Shown one piece after another: positions 1 through 13,459 of a stretch of DNA of 64,000 nucleotides. The DNA comes from Tetradesmus obliquus. Its lineage: Eukaryota > Chlorophyta > Chlorophyceae > Sphaeropleales > Scenedesmaceae. The notes beneath the pieces were generated by a model, which saw nothing but the letters and a program-made list of their open reading frames with translations, was not told where the DNA came from and searched no databases. The position numbers and the translations under genes were made by a program. The DNA is taken from assembly GCA_030272155.1 (NCBI GenBank), contig CP126197.1, positions 4,270,001 to 4,334,000 on the forward strand, given 5' to 3'. Numbering within the stretch: position 1 is the stretch's first letter; each line of letters opens with the position of its first letter.

Positions 1-1256
1 TGCGCAGCTTCCAACAGGTTTGCACGCGGAAGAGATCTACCAGAACACCCCCCGGTTGTACGCAGACGCGCACACGCAAGCAGACTGCAAAGCCACGCAG
101 CACTTGCAGATTCGAGTGCATTGCTCCAACATGCCAAACGGGCAGAGCAGCACATGCCGCAGACGGTTGCGCGCACGACTGCTGTCCACCTTGCCCGACC
201 CGTACTTTGTACACATACAAGCTCGCCATTGCTCCGCCACACATCCACCTTTGCCATGCGCCCGAGGCCTTCACCAATCCAGCATCTGAAACAGACTCGT
301 CATATTCAGCAAGCGACGCCCACCAGCCACCCAAACACTGTTACAACTGCCCTGTAACAACCCTGGGGACGTCGACTGATACAAGCTCTGCTGACCCGTC
401 TGCTGCAAAGCCACACATCAAACATGTAGAGCTGTACTGACATGCTGCTTTGGATTGTGCAAAAGCCCTGCGAGTCCACAAACTTGCACAGCTGTATGCC
501 TGAACAAACATAGCCAAAAGCGTGAGCCGCCAGCACCGACATAGACCCAGTCCTGTGCACACAAGCAGCAGCACAAGAGCAGCACTGCACACCATGCACA
601 CAGCCCTCAATCTTTGTGATGATGACTGAGAGAGCTGAGAAGTATGCTGTGCAGGATTGCAGAGGTTCACAGCTGGCCGCTCCTCCAACCGTCGCAACCG
701 TCACAAGCGAACCCACACCTTGAGAGAAAAGGGCTTTTAGCATGCAGACAAGATGAGACTGTCTCCTGACGCCTGACCCGCATTGACACTATCCAATGCT
801 TCTGGATAAGCAGCCGACACCCCAGGCCCAACCGGCACAATCACACATGCAGCAGGTGGGTGCAAACTCCGAAACCACACCATCCGTGCAGTGTGCCGCC
901 AGCTGTATCCTCGCCATTGTATAGCCATCCAGTTGAGTTCTGCACACAAGCTGAACTCGCACATTGAGCGCAGAGTTGTAGTACCAGACAAGCCTGGTAG
1001 TGTAATAAAGACGTAACAAAGCCACTCATCCAAGCTCCGCCTCCTCCATATCCTCCATATGACACTCATGCATCCATGCTGTGTTGCATGCAAGCTGCAG
1101 CCCATGCAACCAGCTGGCAGCTTGCCGATGACCACAAACATAAATGCTGTTGGTAGGGTTTGTAGCACCTTCAGCGACAACGAATCCACCACCAAATCGT
1201 AGCAAGCTTCAGCACAAACGTCACCACCATGCCAACCCATGAAGCCACTTCAAACC
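1..1256. other. No gene recognised; 3' flank of the RAP-domain gene
   Basis: No convincing coding exon or family similarity was found on either strand. Short open frames occur but none has splice context or recognisable content. The stretch follows the stop codon of the minus-strand RAP gene, so part of it is probably that gene's 3' untranslated region. Minus-strand TGTAA motifs (read as TTACA on the plus strand) lie near 340, which would imply a long 3' UTR if they are used. Confidence 0.4.
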
Positions 1257-4200
1257 TCAAGCCTGGCCACCAGCAGGGCCCCAGATGCTGCTGGTCAAGG
1301 GGTCACCCCAGGTGAACGCAGGCATGCGAATACCACCATCATTGGGGCTCTCAACCCACTGCGAAGACGCTGCACGAGTAAAGCTGCCAGCACTGCCCGC
1401 AACACTTGCAGTGCGCAAATCATTACCAGCTGCGGCCGTCGGCCCTGCTGCCTGCTCGTCACAGCAACTGCCAGCCTTGCTCGACCCAGGAGACGAAGCC
1501 AATGAAGCACGGCCCTCGCCTATTGCTGCAACATTGGTGCTGCTGCTGCTGCCACTGCCGCGGCAAGCAGAGGACGCCCTTGTGGGCCCACCCACCACCA
1601 GATGCTCGGGTGACATGCGCTGGCTAGGGCCGGCAGCTGCAGCTGCAGCAGCTGCTGCTGCGCCTGCCGCATAGCCACTCTCCCACATGCGTTGTACCTG
1701 CTGTTGCTGCTGCTGTGCCTGCAGCCTATGCAGCATGCTGGCTTGTGCTGCATCTGCAGCAGCAGCGACAGCACTGCTGCTGGCAGGCACCCAGGGGCTG
1801 GCTGTATTAGCACCCCATGCCGGGCCACCAATGCCGCCCCACCCACCAAGGCCAAGACCCCAAGCAGAGTTATTGCTGTTGCTGCTGCTGACACCACCAA
1901 ACTGAGAGGTATTAGCTGCAGTCAGCCCACTCATGTCGAGCATTCCAAATCCTCCCAAACCGCCCTGAACTGCGGCAGTACTGTATCCACCGAACGCACC
2001 GCGCTGCGCAACAAGCCCGCTGCAGCTGTCACCGCCCACAGCAGCAGCAACCGCTGCCGCGGCAGCTGAGCCCCATGCAGTGACAGTGCTGCCGTTGCCA
2101 TTGGTCTGGCTTTGGCGCCGCATCATCTGCTGCTGCTGCTGTGCAAGCTGAGACGACTCCTGGCAGCCAGCTGGCGGTCCCACCTGCTGCCAGTTGGTGT
2201 TGGGGCCAAGCTCGGATGCAACCAGCTGCAGCAGTGCTGCTGCCTTGGTCTGCTGGTCATCTGGCAGCATCTCCCAGTCAAGGTAGCCGATGTTGACCAC
2301 CTTCCAGCCACGGTCCTGTGGTTGCAATAACAGCAGCACAAAGGCAGAGCAAATTCAGCACAGGTCAGCACATGCACAAAAGCATAAGCGTGCAGCAAAA
2401 CAGCTGCAGCAGGCAACTTTCCGCTGCACAGCTGCATCAATATATTCAAGCCACATGTCCAACACACTATGCAGCTGGGCGGGTGCTGTGTGCAGACCAT
2501 CGTGCAGGACAAGTGTCTGATGATTATATTTGCTGTTGAATGTCAACCCACCTGCAGCAGCCGGCGGCGCACAAGCACCTCGCTAAGGGGGATGTGTGGC
2601 GTGCTGTTGGTGTAGTGGTGGCTGCCATCAACCTCCACTGCCACAGGCTGGCCATCAACCTGCAACAGCAGGAGCAGCAGCAGCAGCACAAGTCAGCACG
2701 CAGCTGGCGGCTGATGCGTGTCTGCACAAGGCTGGAAAATCACAAAAAGCAGAACACGCACCTGCACACAATCACACTGCTCTTGCATGTGCCTGATACC
2801 TGCTTGGATGAGTCATTGCTGACCTGGACAGCAACACCATAGTAAATCATGCACTCAAAAGCTCACACGCACGCATCACGCACCTGGAACGCAATATCAA
2901 TTGAGAAGAGGCCATCATCTGTCAGCCACTCCATACTGTTGGGAATGCCTGCCACCAGCAGTGCAGCGCTGACATCAGCCTGCAGCTTGCTGATGTGTAC
3001 ATCCACAGCTGAAGTGAGCCACATGTAGTGAGCATGGCTGTGCAGCGGCTCAGGTAGTGTGGGCAGCTGCTCCGCAGGCAGTGAGGCCAGAGGCACGCCT
3101 GCCTCGCGGGCCAGCTGGCTGTGCAGCATCAGCTGTGCATGGAAGGCTTGGTGCACGCCCTCAGGAGTAAGGCCTGCAGGCAGCAACAGCGCAGAGCATG
3201 TCAGTCATGCCACACGTTTGATGAGAGCTCATTATAGCAGCACAACATGCGCCTGCAGCCTCACAAGTGAACTCTGCTCAAACCATGCTGCAAAACCAAC
3301 CCGCTGCAACGGCAGTTCCTGCACCCACCTTGCACGTTGCCGAGGCAGTTGCAGAACTGCTGCCAGGTGTCGCGGTCCAGCTGGCCCAGCACGCCCAGCG
3401 CCCACGCAGTGTTGCACAGCTCCTGCTGGTTCATCTGCGGCAGCAGCGCCTTGGCTGCTGCCACCAGCGGCTCCGTATGCACGCCCAGGGGGTGCCCCGC
3501 GCGCGCAAACGCCCACAGGCTGTTGGCGATGTTCTGCGGCTCCACGCCAGCTGGCAGCTGTGCAGCCAGCTGCTCTAGCAGGGCATCGAAGAGGGCAGGG
3601 TGGTAGTGGCGCAGCGTGGCGAAGGCCCAGGCGCTCATGCTGCAGTTCTGTGCGTTGAAGGCGCTGACCTGGCGGGCCACCTGCAGCAGCAGACAGTTGC
3701 CGTAAGACTGTGAACGACATCCGTGGTAACTGTGTGTGATTGGACAGGCTGTGTCGGTGACCCATTTTGTTTTGTAAGAAGCATACGCAGTGCCTGCAAA
3801 GCTGCACGCGTGACAAGATAATAACAGGCGCTGATTATCTAATGTCGTCCACAGCCTGCAGCGCTCACCTGCTCAGCCAGCTGCTGCACAAGTGCAGGGT
3901 GGTAGTGGCCCATGGTGGCATACGCCCAGGCGGTATTGCTCAGCCCCTGTGCAGTGAAGGCATCCAGCTTGCCTAGTGCAGCCTCAGCCAGTGCCTCAAA
4001 CAGCACAGGGCTGCTGAAGCCGAGCTTGGCAAACGCCCACGCGGTGTTGCTCAGGCCCTGCAGGAAACATGCAGCAGCAGCAGCAGCAGCAGCGGTGTGT
4101 CAGCATACGCGCTGCAACCAAGCAGGTGGCCAACACCCAGCGGCAGCTACGCAGCAGTTGGGGTTGAAATGATCAATACCACCAAGTCAGAACGGCAGTC

Positions 4201-7200
4201 CTCTATGCCAGTCAAAAACAGCCCCAGTCAAAGGCAGCCAAACATGGTCAAACATAACACACCTGTGGCTCGAACATGTCCAGCTTGTGCAGCACTGCCT
4301 CTGCCCATGTGCCCAGCATGCGGCTGTCAGCATGGCCCAGGGCAGCACATGCCCACAATGCATTGCTCAGGTTCTGGCTGCTCATGCGCTCGATGCGCGC
4401 AGTGCACTCCTGCGGGGTCAACAAAGTAACAAACAGCAGCGGATAGACACCAGTTACAACGGTCCTGCAAGTTTAGTCCTGCCCGACACAGCAACAGTAA
4501 CTTTACTGACAGAGCGAAAGCAAAAGCAGGACACGTATTTTGCCCTGTCATGTATTTGCCTACAGTACTGTGTCAGTTCAACATCCCAGCCTACATGTGT
4601 GTATGCTTCCTGCGCATCACATTATGCTGCAAACATTGCAACAGTGACACAGGAACAAGCTGGTCCGTGTTCACCGCACCTGCAGCACGGCTTGCAGGAA
4701 GGTGGGGTCCCTGTGGCCCAGCGTTGCACAAGCCCACAGCAGGTTGCTGAGGCCTTGCACGTCATAGGAGCCGATGTCGGACACGCAGTGCGCCAGCAGC
4801 TGCTCGAAGAGCGGCTCGTCGCGGTGCCCGGCTGTTGCCAGCGCCCACGCGATGTTGGACACTCCCTGCAGGATGGCATGCATCATTGCGCAGATGGTCA
4901 GCTTGGATTAATGTTCACAGTGCAGGGTTGTGTGGCACGCTGGATTGTCATGCAGTGCAGCAGCGCACGGCATTCCCAGCCATGATTCAGCAGCCAGTGC
5001 AGCAGCGCACGGCATTCACAGCCATGATTCAGCAGCTAATGGGGTGCGCAACAGCATGTACCGCGTTTAGTTCAAGCTTTTCCAGCCTACCTATTGTTTA
5101 AAGACAGCTCAATTACACCCACCTGGGGCAGGAAGTGTGGCAGCTTGGCCTTCACTGCAGCCAGCAGGTGCGCAAACAGGCCCTGCTCGTAGTGGTGCAG
5201 CTTCGCAAACGCCCACACCACGTTGCTCAGCTCCTGCTCCTTGAACTGGTCAACCAGCGCCAGCGCACGCGCACCTGCATGCGGGAAGCCCAGCAAACAG
5301 CAAGATTGAGATGCAGCCTACATACGCTGATAACCTGGTGATTGCCAGTCAGCAGTCAAAAATCTGAGCAGTGTACATGACACGCGCACTTGCAGGAAAG
5401 AACTTCCACAGGATGATTGTGCCCTGAGGGCCACATGCATGTTCCCGCTGCTGCTGTGGATGTCATGCATGGACACACACATGCAACAGCACGCTTAGCC
5501 AAAAGCCAGAAGCATGCGCAGCCACGCACCGACAACGTCCATGAGGTGCGGCTCGTAGTGGTCCATGCTGGCAAAGGCCCACACCACATTGGCCAGCTCC
5601 TGCGGCTTGAACTCAGTCACCTTGGACACCACCTGCAGAGGCAGCAGGTCAAGGTCCAGGTGAGCAAGCGCATGCTGAGTCAGCAGAGTGAGTCAGACAC
5701 AGCAGGCCCCAACATGCTGCAAGCATGCAAGTCGCTGAAGATGCGCACATCCCCGAGCATCAGACACATGGCAATAGCGTAACAAACTCACGAGCCTGAG
5801 TACATATATCTGCGTCCAAACCTCACCTTCTTGGCCACTGCCGCCATCAGCGCCTCGTCCCTGTGGTGCAGGTACACGAAGCTCCACAGCAGGTTGCTCA
5901 GGTTCTGCGCGCTGAACACGTCCATCTTGGTGATTGCTGCTGCTGCAATCAGCTGCGGCAGCTTCTGGTTGGGTGCATACTTGAGCTTGCCAAAGGCCCA
6001 TGCGCTGTTGGCGAGTCCGCGCGCATCAAAGGTGTTGATGTTGGACGCCATGAGCGACGCCAGGTCATCAACCAGCGCCTTGGCAGTGCTGTCATTCTGT
6101 TTTGTTTTCACCAGGGGGGTTGCAACAAGAGGAGGAGGAGGCAGCAGGAGCAGCAGCTTGTTAGTGCATTAGCAGTGACAATAAGCACGCCGTTGCTGTG
6201 CACGCAGGTTCACGGATGCACACAACGGGGCCCACTTTGCACATTTGTTGCTCTGCAGCATGCCACCGACACCGTTTGAGCGCTCAGCACAAACACCAAC
6301 ACTCCAAGGGCAACCCCAATCACAAAGCCAGCCCACCTGCACGCCGCCGGCAGGGCCCACAAGCTTTGGCACGCGCGCGATGGCGCTGCTGATGTTGAAG
6401 AAGTCGAAGCCAGCTCCCTTTGACCGCACAATCGTGTGCAGCTCGCGCGCGCTGTGAGTGTTCATGATCTGCTTGTTCAAGCTGATGCTGTTGTTGTAGC
6501 GCGGCTTGCGCATGCCACCTGGGCCCAGAGAGCCGCTGCTGCCCGAGCGGTTGTTTGCGTCAAGGCTGCCCAAGCCAGGAGCAGCCGGACGCAGCGGCAG
6601 GCAGCTCTGCAAGGGACCCAGTCCGCCACTTAGCCCCGGCAGTGCCGCGGCAGGGTGCCGCGGCAGTCCTGCAAGCTGCTGCTGGTGCTGCGTGTGGCTG
6701 CTAGTGTCATAAAGTGCAGCAGTGTCCGCTGCAATGCTGCCAGTCAGGTGGGGGTGCTGGCCCCAGTGACTGCCTGCAAGGTGCGCCTGCGCAAGCAGGT
6801 GCGCAGGGTAGTGGTGTGGCGCAGCATCCTGCAGCAGGAGCAGGAGTGTGTTGAACGGTGTGCACAGCGGTGCCATACATGCCAACGAATGACTCGTTGA
6901 TGTCCGCTGCGCACAAACAAAGAACCAGCTGCTGCTTTGTTCACTTGGCCATTGTTTGAGCATCTATCGACGTGCAACTGTTCAGGTCACCGCCTGTTAA
7001 GCATGTGCAGAGCCATCGCTGCAGCGACTGTCCTGCAAACAGACTGCTGTCATGTTGACGTGTACGTGGTACACTCATCGAATCTGCCAACCCACCTGTC
7101 CTGCAAGGGACTTGCTGATGTGCAGCAGTCCCAGCCCAGATGAAAGCCTATCGCTGGCTGCTGCTGAGGCAGCCACGCTGCGCTGCTGCTCTGCCTTGTG

Positions 7201-7477
7201 CTGCGCCCTGCTGCCGCTGCCTGGCTGCTGCTGCAGAGGCGGTGCATGGCTTCCGGTGAGTGTGTCCCAGACATTTACAGCAACCTGAGGCAGCGCAGCC
7301 TGCTGCCTGGTCTCTACTGCGCAAAAGGAACACAAAGGGCGATGACACATGGGTGAGTTTCAAGCCTGGCATGGCCCAGCACAGCACATCCACTGCCAAG
7401 CTGCGATAAACAGAGAGAGACGCACCTCTGGCAGCCGCCTGCGCAAGCTGCAGAAGGAACTGAGCCTTCTGTGGCAT
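1257..7477 (-). CDS. RAP-domain organellar RNA-binding protein with helical repeats
   Basis: Fourteen exons (minus order): 7426-7477, 7096-7316, 6337-6828, 5827-6096, 5530-5632, 5123-5274, 4680-4865, 4263-4409, 3869-4057, 3329-3680, 2884-3173, 2800-2823, 2552-2659, 1257-2315. All junctions are GT-AG and phases match, giving 1214 residues. About twelve repeats of roughly 38 residues with the core (L/I)(S/A)N-x-x-WA(F/C/L)A-x-L lie at about 256-720, for example ELSNVVWAFAKLHHYE. An N-terminal block near 200-250 (ARELHTIV, NISSAIARV) is typical of plant and algal RAP proteins. The RAP domain is at about 810-895, with SIDIAFQ, VEVDGSHHYTN and RGWKVVNIGYLDW. A Gly/Gln/Ala/Ser-rich tail of about 320 residues follows. 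Such proteins act in chloroplasts or mitochondria in RNA processing, stability or translation; the target here is unknown. Exon 12 is only 24 nt and less certain. The start was chosen as the first ATG giving continuous phase. Confidence 0.85.
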
Positions 7478-8400
7478 CCTGTACAGCTAGCTGAAGTCGA
7501 ACTTGCTACCTGCGGCAGGCAGGCAGGACAGCAGCAGACCCCAAGTGGTGACTAGGCCTTTTACTGGAGCCTGAACAGGCTAGCCGTAGATCATCACAAA
7601 TCAACATAATATGAACATGATTCTATCTGAAGAAGGCGTGCGTTCATCTACAACACGGGACGTGGAGGGGCGATGGAGAAAGGCACGACACCATGCAAGC
7701 CGGGTGGGTTGCATCGTGTAAAACTGAGCCTGCACATGTCCTAGCACGGTGCCAACCGCACTTCACGCTGTTGATCAGCATGCGTTGTGTCCCGGGGCTG
7801 CATACAGCGTGCCTACAATGCCCGCCACCCACAGCATACCTGCGATGTTTGTGAAGCTCCACCACTACGGGACCCAGAAAAGCCCCCTGCGTTGGATTAT
7901 TTGCTTCTGTCCAAGCACCAGCCAGAACAATGCCAAGGTAGGTTGTATGAAATGAAGTAAACTTCACAGACCAGAACGTACGCGCTTCGACGAGATATTC
8001 CTCAATCTATAGCATCACTTGAAATATTGTTTGATGAGAGGAGGGTGCCAAACACAATCAAGGAGGTCATGTTGCCATCCCTAGGCGTTCCCGCTTTTCA
8101 ATTAATATGCTTCCAACAACGTCGCAAGTCTTACTTCAGCTGTTCCGATAGCATGCGGAGTAAGCCGAGGCTTGAGAGCCTACGAGCCCAAGTTAATGAC
8201 AGGTGGTCATCATTCCCCCGGCCCGCATCGAACGTCAGCAACGTGCTTGGTGTCGTTGCGCTTGGCATTCCGCTAAGAATTGTATTCTTTGCTGCAGCAA
8301 CTTCTAGCAGCTGGCTTTTCCAGAACAACCCTACGGGATCGGTGCAACTGTACGCATGACCGCTTAACAGAGAGCAGCTCAATGTAGGCAGCCTGCAACA
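7478..8400. promoter_or_regulatory. Intergenic region between divergent RAP and RUN genes
   Basis: These 923 bp separate two genes transcribed away from each other, so both promoters should lie here. No TATA box stands out. A plus-strand open frame of 110 codons at 8027-8359 has no family similarity and no splice context and was not accepted as a gene. Confidence 0.5.
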
Positions 8401-10678
8401 ATGTCTGATGTGGAAGGGAGGCTATCATCTGCGTTTGGACTGCTCCACAGCAGCCCTGGTGCAGAGAGTGCACAATCCTGTGTTGCTGCTGCTCTTCTGT
8501 CGTGGCTTGAGGTGAGCTGCATGCGCGCCGTGTTGCCACATGCAGCCAATCTTGTCTTACGAACCCTGACTCATCATTGATCTGTGCGCTGTGATCATCT
8601 ACCCATGTGCAACCTTTGCACCGAGCCTGCATTGCAAGTGAAGTGGTTGCTTCGCATTCCTCATGATGCTACGCCGCTGCCCACCCATAATCCCGTGCGC
8701 GTTACTCCACCGCTGCTGCACCCAACCGCCCTACAGCATGGCCTGAAGGGCAATCGAGCTGTCAGCGGCTCAGTGTGGAGTGTTGTCACTGCAGCAACGC
8801 GTGCCTTCCCCATTCAACTGTCGCCCAGCGTTGAGAAGGCGCAGACGCTGGCAGATGTGTGTGCTGGCACGGATCCTGTGCAGGCGTGGGTGCTGCAGGT
8901 GATTAAAAGGACTAAAGCAGCTGCAGGGCGAGGTTTCCTGCAAGTCCTGCATGCAGCTGCCATCTGGGTTTGGTGCATTAGGCCTTTGCTCGCAGGAAGC
9001 AGACCCCACATGCGACAGTGCAGTTGCATGCAAGCGCAACAGGCTGAACGTCACGGTAGTGCTTACCTAGGCAGCAGCAACTGCTGTGGCTGCCCACAGC
9101 AGCAGCAGATTCTCAGCAATCATTGCGTCAGCATACTACCTCTGTGCACCACCACCGTGGAGACTGAGCACACGGAGCAGCTGACCAACCTCAAACTACC
9201 TTGGCTGCCGTGCTTGCAGTCATCCGTCATCCATCATCCATGATAATCTACTAAGGATTACTCATCATTGCTTCCTGCAGGCCATAGATGACGGATCTCT
9301 GGTCACACTGGTGCAGCGCCTGCGCAGCCAGCCGCAAATCATCACAGCCTACACACGTGATGCACTGATACGGGACGCCAAAGCAGCAGAGCGCCTGGTG
9401 GCACAGCTGCAGCAGCTCAAGGTGGGCACTGTAGAGCAGCGGTTGGGCAGCAGAGGCGAGGGTATAAGCACTGCGGTGCTGGCAAATGCCGGTTGATGGA
9501 GATTTTGGCGCGTGGAAGTGGTGGCAACAGTGCAGAATCAGGAGAGGAGGCAGCACAGGAGTGGCACCAGCACAATCCTGTGCAGCCTCCAACTTTCGGC
9601 ATGGATTTGCTACATGTGTACAGCGTTTTCTTCTAAAATGAGCAGACGCAGTATCTGCACCAGCAAAACATCTTGCACGGCGTGGAGTATCTAGCCTGGC
9701 ACGACTTGTGAGGACAGCACAGCTGTGCACATGGGTGCCCACGCTGACCTGGCATGCACTGCTGTGCTTGTGATGCAATGCGGGCTTGCAGGAACTGCTC
9801 CCAGCCACACCATATGACAGGTACCTGCAGCAGCAAGCAGCGCAGGACACTGGCCAGCCAGCTACGCCTGTGCACATTCAGACAGAGGAGGACCTGCAGC
9901 CCCACAGCAGCCAGCCGCCGCCGCAGCAGCAGCAGGATGTAGCAGGTGTGACACAGCAGCGGCAGCAGCAGCAGCAGCAGGCGCAGGATCATGGCCAAAC
10001 ACCTGGCAAGCAAGGTGCTGGCTTAGTTGGCAGGTTGTCCAGTCAAAGGCTTCCCCTTGGCGGCTTTGGGCGCCAAAAGGCGGCCAATGCCAGCAGCAGC
10101 AGCAGCAGCACAAATGTGGACGCCAAACACAACCTTGGCTCAGCAGCTGCTGAGCAAGCTCAAGTGCAGGACGTGCTGGTGAGGGTGCAGCTGCTGGTAG
10201 TGAGTCCAATAGACAAGGCAGCTGCGGATGCTCAGCCACGCGTGCAGCTGCTGCTGCAGGTGCAGCCACCAAAGGACAGCCAGCCCGCAACAGCCAGCAA
10301 GGCGAGTGCTGGCAGCAGTAGCAGCAGCAGCAGCAGCAGCAGCAAGCTGCTGGGTGCTGGTGCTGATGCAGTGAAAGGGCTCCTGCAAGGGCTGCAGCAC
10401 TCAGCCGCTGCTGGGCTGCACCAGTCAGCAGCAGCCGGGCAAGAGCTGACCGATGCTGTCACAGCAGCAGGGGAGGCAGTGGTGGGAGCGATGATCACTC
10501 AGCCTTTTGCTGCCGTCAAGGGCTTTGCGGCGCGTGCAGGAGGCAGCAGGAAGCCACCAGCTGCCGCAGCAGCACATGCTGGTGACAGCAGCAGCACAAG
10601 GGACAGTGGCACAGCAGGACATTCTGTGTTTGCAGCCGCAGCTCAACTTGGAGGGCCTGGCAGCAGTACAGGTTTGGC

Positions 10679-10718
<40 letters not shown>

Positions 10719-12133
10719 GCAGCAGCAGCAGCAGCGGCAGCGGCAACAGCTGTTACATCTGAAGCTTCTGGCAGGAGGCTTTCAAGCTTCTTCAGCAAAA
10801 GGCAGGGCTCAGCAGCCGCCACAGCAGCAGCAGCAGGAGGAGGTGATGACAGCACCTCGTTGGTTGAGCCAATGCTGCTTAGTGTACAGCTACGGGTCTC
10901 TGCGGATCCTGCTAGTGCCAAACCTATAGAGCTGGTCCTCACTCCAGTTGGCACGCAGCAAGCAGCAGCAGCAGCAGTGAGCAGGGCCAGAAGCAGCCAC
11001 GCCCCTGGCTGGCACAGCAGAGCAGGCTTGCTTGGCAAGCTGCAGCGCAGCAGCAACAGGAACAGCTTAGACCACCCGCAGCAAGGCAGCAGCACAACAG
11101 CAGCAGGTAGTCCTGCTGCTGACAGAGTAGGTGATGAGGAGGATGTCCTTGAGGGCGACATGTGGTCTGTGATGACACGTCTGAAGCAGGCTGGTGCCGG
11201 CAAGGCAGCCAGGCATGGTGCTGCTTCTCCGGCCTCCCCAAAAGCAGCAGCAGCAGCAACAGCAGAAGCGGAAGCCACAGCAGCAGCGCAGCAAATGCAG
11301 CGAGAGGGCTTGCAGCTGCTGCAGCAGCTGCTTGATGCATGTGAGCAGGTTGATCGTGCTGCTGCTGTGAGCAAGGGCTGTCTGGGTGATGACTGTGAGC
11401 CACTGCTGCTGCTGGTGCTGCTGATTCAGCAAGCTCTGAACCATGGGCTGCGCAACACCCAATCTGCAGGGGCCAAGGAGCAGGACAGCAGCAGCAGCAG
11501 CAGCAGTAAGGCTGCTGCTGCTGCCAGGGATGTGTTGGGAGGCTGGCTGCCAAGGCAAGCCGTGGCTGCCTTTGGGGTAAGTTACAGCAACAGCAGTGAC
11601 TTGACTACGCTGAACCTCCAGACACCTGTGAATGGCATCATGCTACAGATGCACCCCTACAGATGTGTGCATGCATCGTTCCATCTGCTGAGCCTCATGA
11701 CACGGCAGCAGCAAGCACTGATGTTGCACTGAAGGCTAGTCTCAATCCCAACGCCTTCCCTTTGTTTTTTGCGTTTTGAGAGAGGATAGTTACATGTGGG
11801 TCCTGGCACCATCTTGGTATGGTTTTGCAGGTCCTGCAAGCGCTGCAGCATGGCAGCAAGCAGCACCCGCGCCTCATGTTAGGGGCAGACGGCATAGCAC
11901 GCATGAAAGCAGCGCGCGCCAGCCCTCCTGCAGCAAAGCTGGACTTGTGGGTACGCGCAAGCCTGAATGAGCAGCTGCTAGGCGTGCGGCTGTCAACGCT
12001 AGCTGCCAACCCTGATGCATTAGGTGTCTGGTATGCACCAGAGGCACTGCTGCTGCAGCAGGAGCCACTGCAGCAGCTGCTGCAGAAGATTGGGCAGCTG
12101 AGTCAGCACAGGTTTGCACTGCCAGTGGATGCT

Positions 12134-12180
<47 letters not shown>

Positions 12181-13459
12181 TGTAGATCTATCTGCTGGTG
12201 GCAGTGGCAGGGACAGCTTAGGCGGTGGTAGCAGCAAGGTCAGCAGTGGTTTAGCAGGCATTGCAGACCCTAGGAAGCTCTTGGGAGGGCTTAGCAGCAC
12301 AGTCAGCAGCTTAGGGTTTGGGGCTTTGCCTGGGTTTGGTGGCAGCAGCAACACTAGCGCGCAGGCAGCACCAGCAGCAGCAGGCGAGGCAGGCAGCGAG
12401 ACAGCAGCAGGTGCTGCTAGCAGCGGCAGTGCAGCGCAGAGCGGAAGCATACCAACATTTCTATGGTCAACGCTGGGAGGTGGCGCAGCAGCAGATGCAG
12501 CAGCATCACCAGCTGCTGGCAGCAGTGCCGCTGCAGCTGCACCTGCTCCTGGTGGCAGCAGTGGAGGCTTTTTCAGCAGACGGCGACGTGTACCGCAGAT
12601 ACGTGAGGTACGAGTGCCCCCTCCTGACAGTGCTGCTGTGCTATCAACAGAGGGCAGCTGCGCGCTGTCTCCTGTATCAGCTGCGGGTGATGCTGCGTAT
12701 GCTGAGTGGTGGAGTCCCAATGGAAGCTGGGAAGATGGGCTGGCAGCTGCTGGCGGCGGTTCAAGGAGCTCATCTGCCAGCGGTTTAGCAGGGCTTGCAA
12801 CGCAAGGAGAAGTCGTGTGGTCAGACAGTGGGGATGCGCGAGGCCCCATAGTAGCAGCAGCCAGTGATCAGCAGCAGCTGCAGCTGCGGCGGGCGGGCAG
12901 CAGAGGGCGCGTGGGCAGCAGCAGTGACGGCATGTCAGGTGCTGCAGCAGCAGCATCTCCTACTGGTGCGCAGAGTGAGGCAGCTCTGAAGATAGAACAG
13001 GAGCTTGCTGCTGCTATGACTGCGCCACCAGCTAGCATGCTGACTGTCCGCAGATCAGGCAGTGGCACTGGCAGCAGCAGCGGCGGCGGCAGGAGCAGCA
13101 GCGGCAGTGGCGGCAGCGGCGCTGCGTCAGGTCAGCATCAGGCAGAGATGCGGCGCTCTAGCAGTGCAGGCTGGGAGGCAGCAGTAGCAAGAGCTCGGAG
13201 CGCCAGGTCACCGCGCCACACTGATGTTGGGCTGGGTTTAGGTGTTATAGGAAGCTTCCATCGCGCTGCAGGTGCTGGTGCAGCGTTGCATAGGCGCAGC
13301 AGGTCGCCTGATGCCTCCAGTGCTGTGCAGTTGCCAGGAGCAGGTGTGGGAGGCCGCAGCAGCAGGCCAGGCCACAGGCACAAGAGGAGCAGCAGCCTGA
13401 ATGACCTGCCTGAGCTGCAGGCGTTGTTTGAAGCCGGCGTTCCTGCCCCTCCGCTGTAG
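8401..13459 (+). CDS. Protein with two RUN domains, predicted small-GTPase effector
   Basis: Exons 8401-8511, 8737-8898, 9281-9421, 9792-11576 and 11831-13459, all phase 0, give 1275 residues. Joining exons 1-3 yields a RUN-like domain at about 20-150: a leucine-rich helix, then HGLKGNRAV, then DPVQAWVLQAIDDGSLVTL and AYTRDALI. A second RUN-like domain spans the exon 4/5 junction at about 650-830: LLDACEQVD, LLIQQALNHGLRN, then KLDLWVRASLNEQLLG and VWYAPEALL, followed by FALPVD. RUN domains bind Rab/Rap-type small GTPases and link vesicles to transport or cytoskeleton. Between and after the domains are long Ala/Ser/Gln/Gly tracts, including a run of ACA codons (poly-Thr) near 10679-10716 and poly-Ala at 12136-12178. 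No membrane segment or signal peptide is evident. Two RUN domains in one protein is less common than one. The exon 3/4 junction is the least certain. Confidence 0.72.
11774..11813 (+). repeat. Dispersed intronic repeat, truncated copy A
   Basis: The last intron of the RUN-domain gene carries a 35-40 bp block (GAGAGAGGATAGTTACATG followed by TGGGTCCTGGCACCA) that recurs at 39638 and 43007. This copy lacks the right-hand part and ends about 18 bp before the splice acceptor. The class is unknown. Confidence 0.7.

Noticed and set aside
8027-8359. 110-codon plus-strand open frame upstream of the RUN gene
   Set aside because: No family similarity, no repeat-typical codon use and no splice link to the RUN exon at 8401.
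9500-9712. Possible small exon (TATCTGCACCAG onward) in intron 3 of the RUN gene
   Set aside because: Its best donor (GTGAGG after 9709) leaves phase 2 while the next exon needs phase 0. Joining 9421 directly to 9792 keeps frame. A shorter microexon with a weak GTGGAG donor remains possible.
10643-11374. 243-codon minus-strand open frame within the RUN gene
   Set aside because: Antisense of poly-Ala/Ser/Gln coding sequence; no independent evidence.
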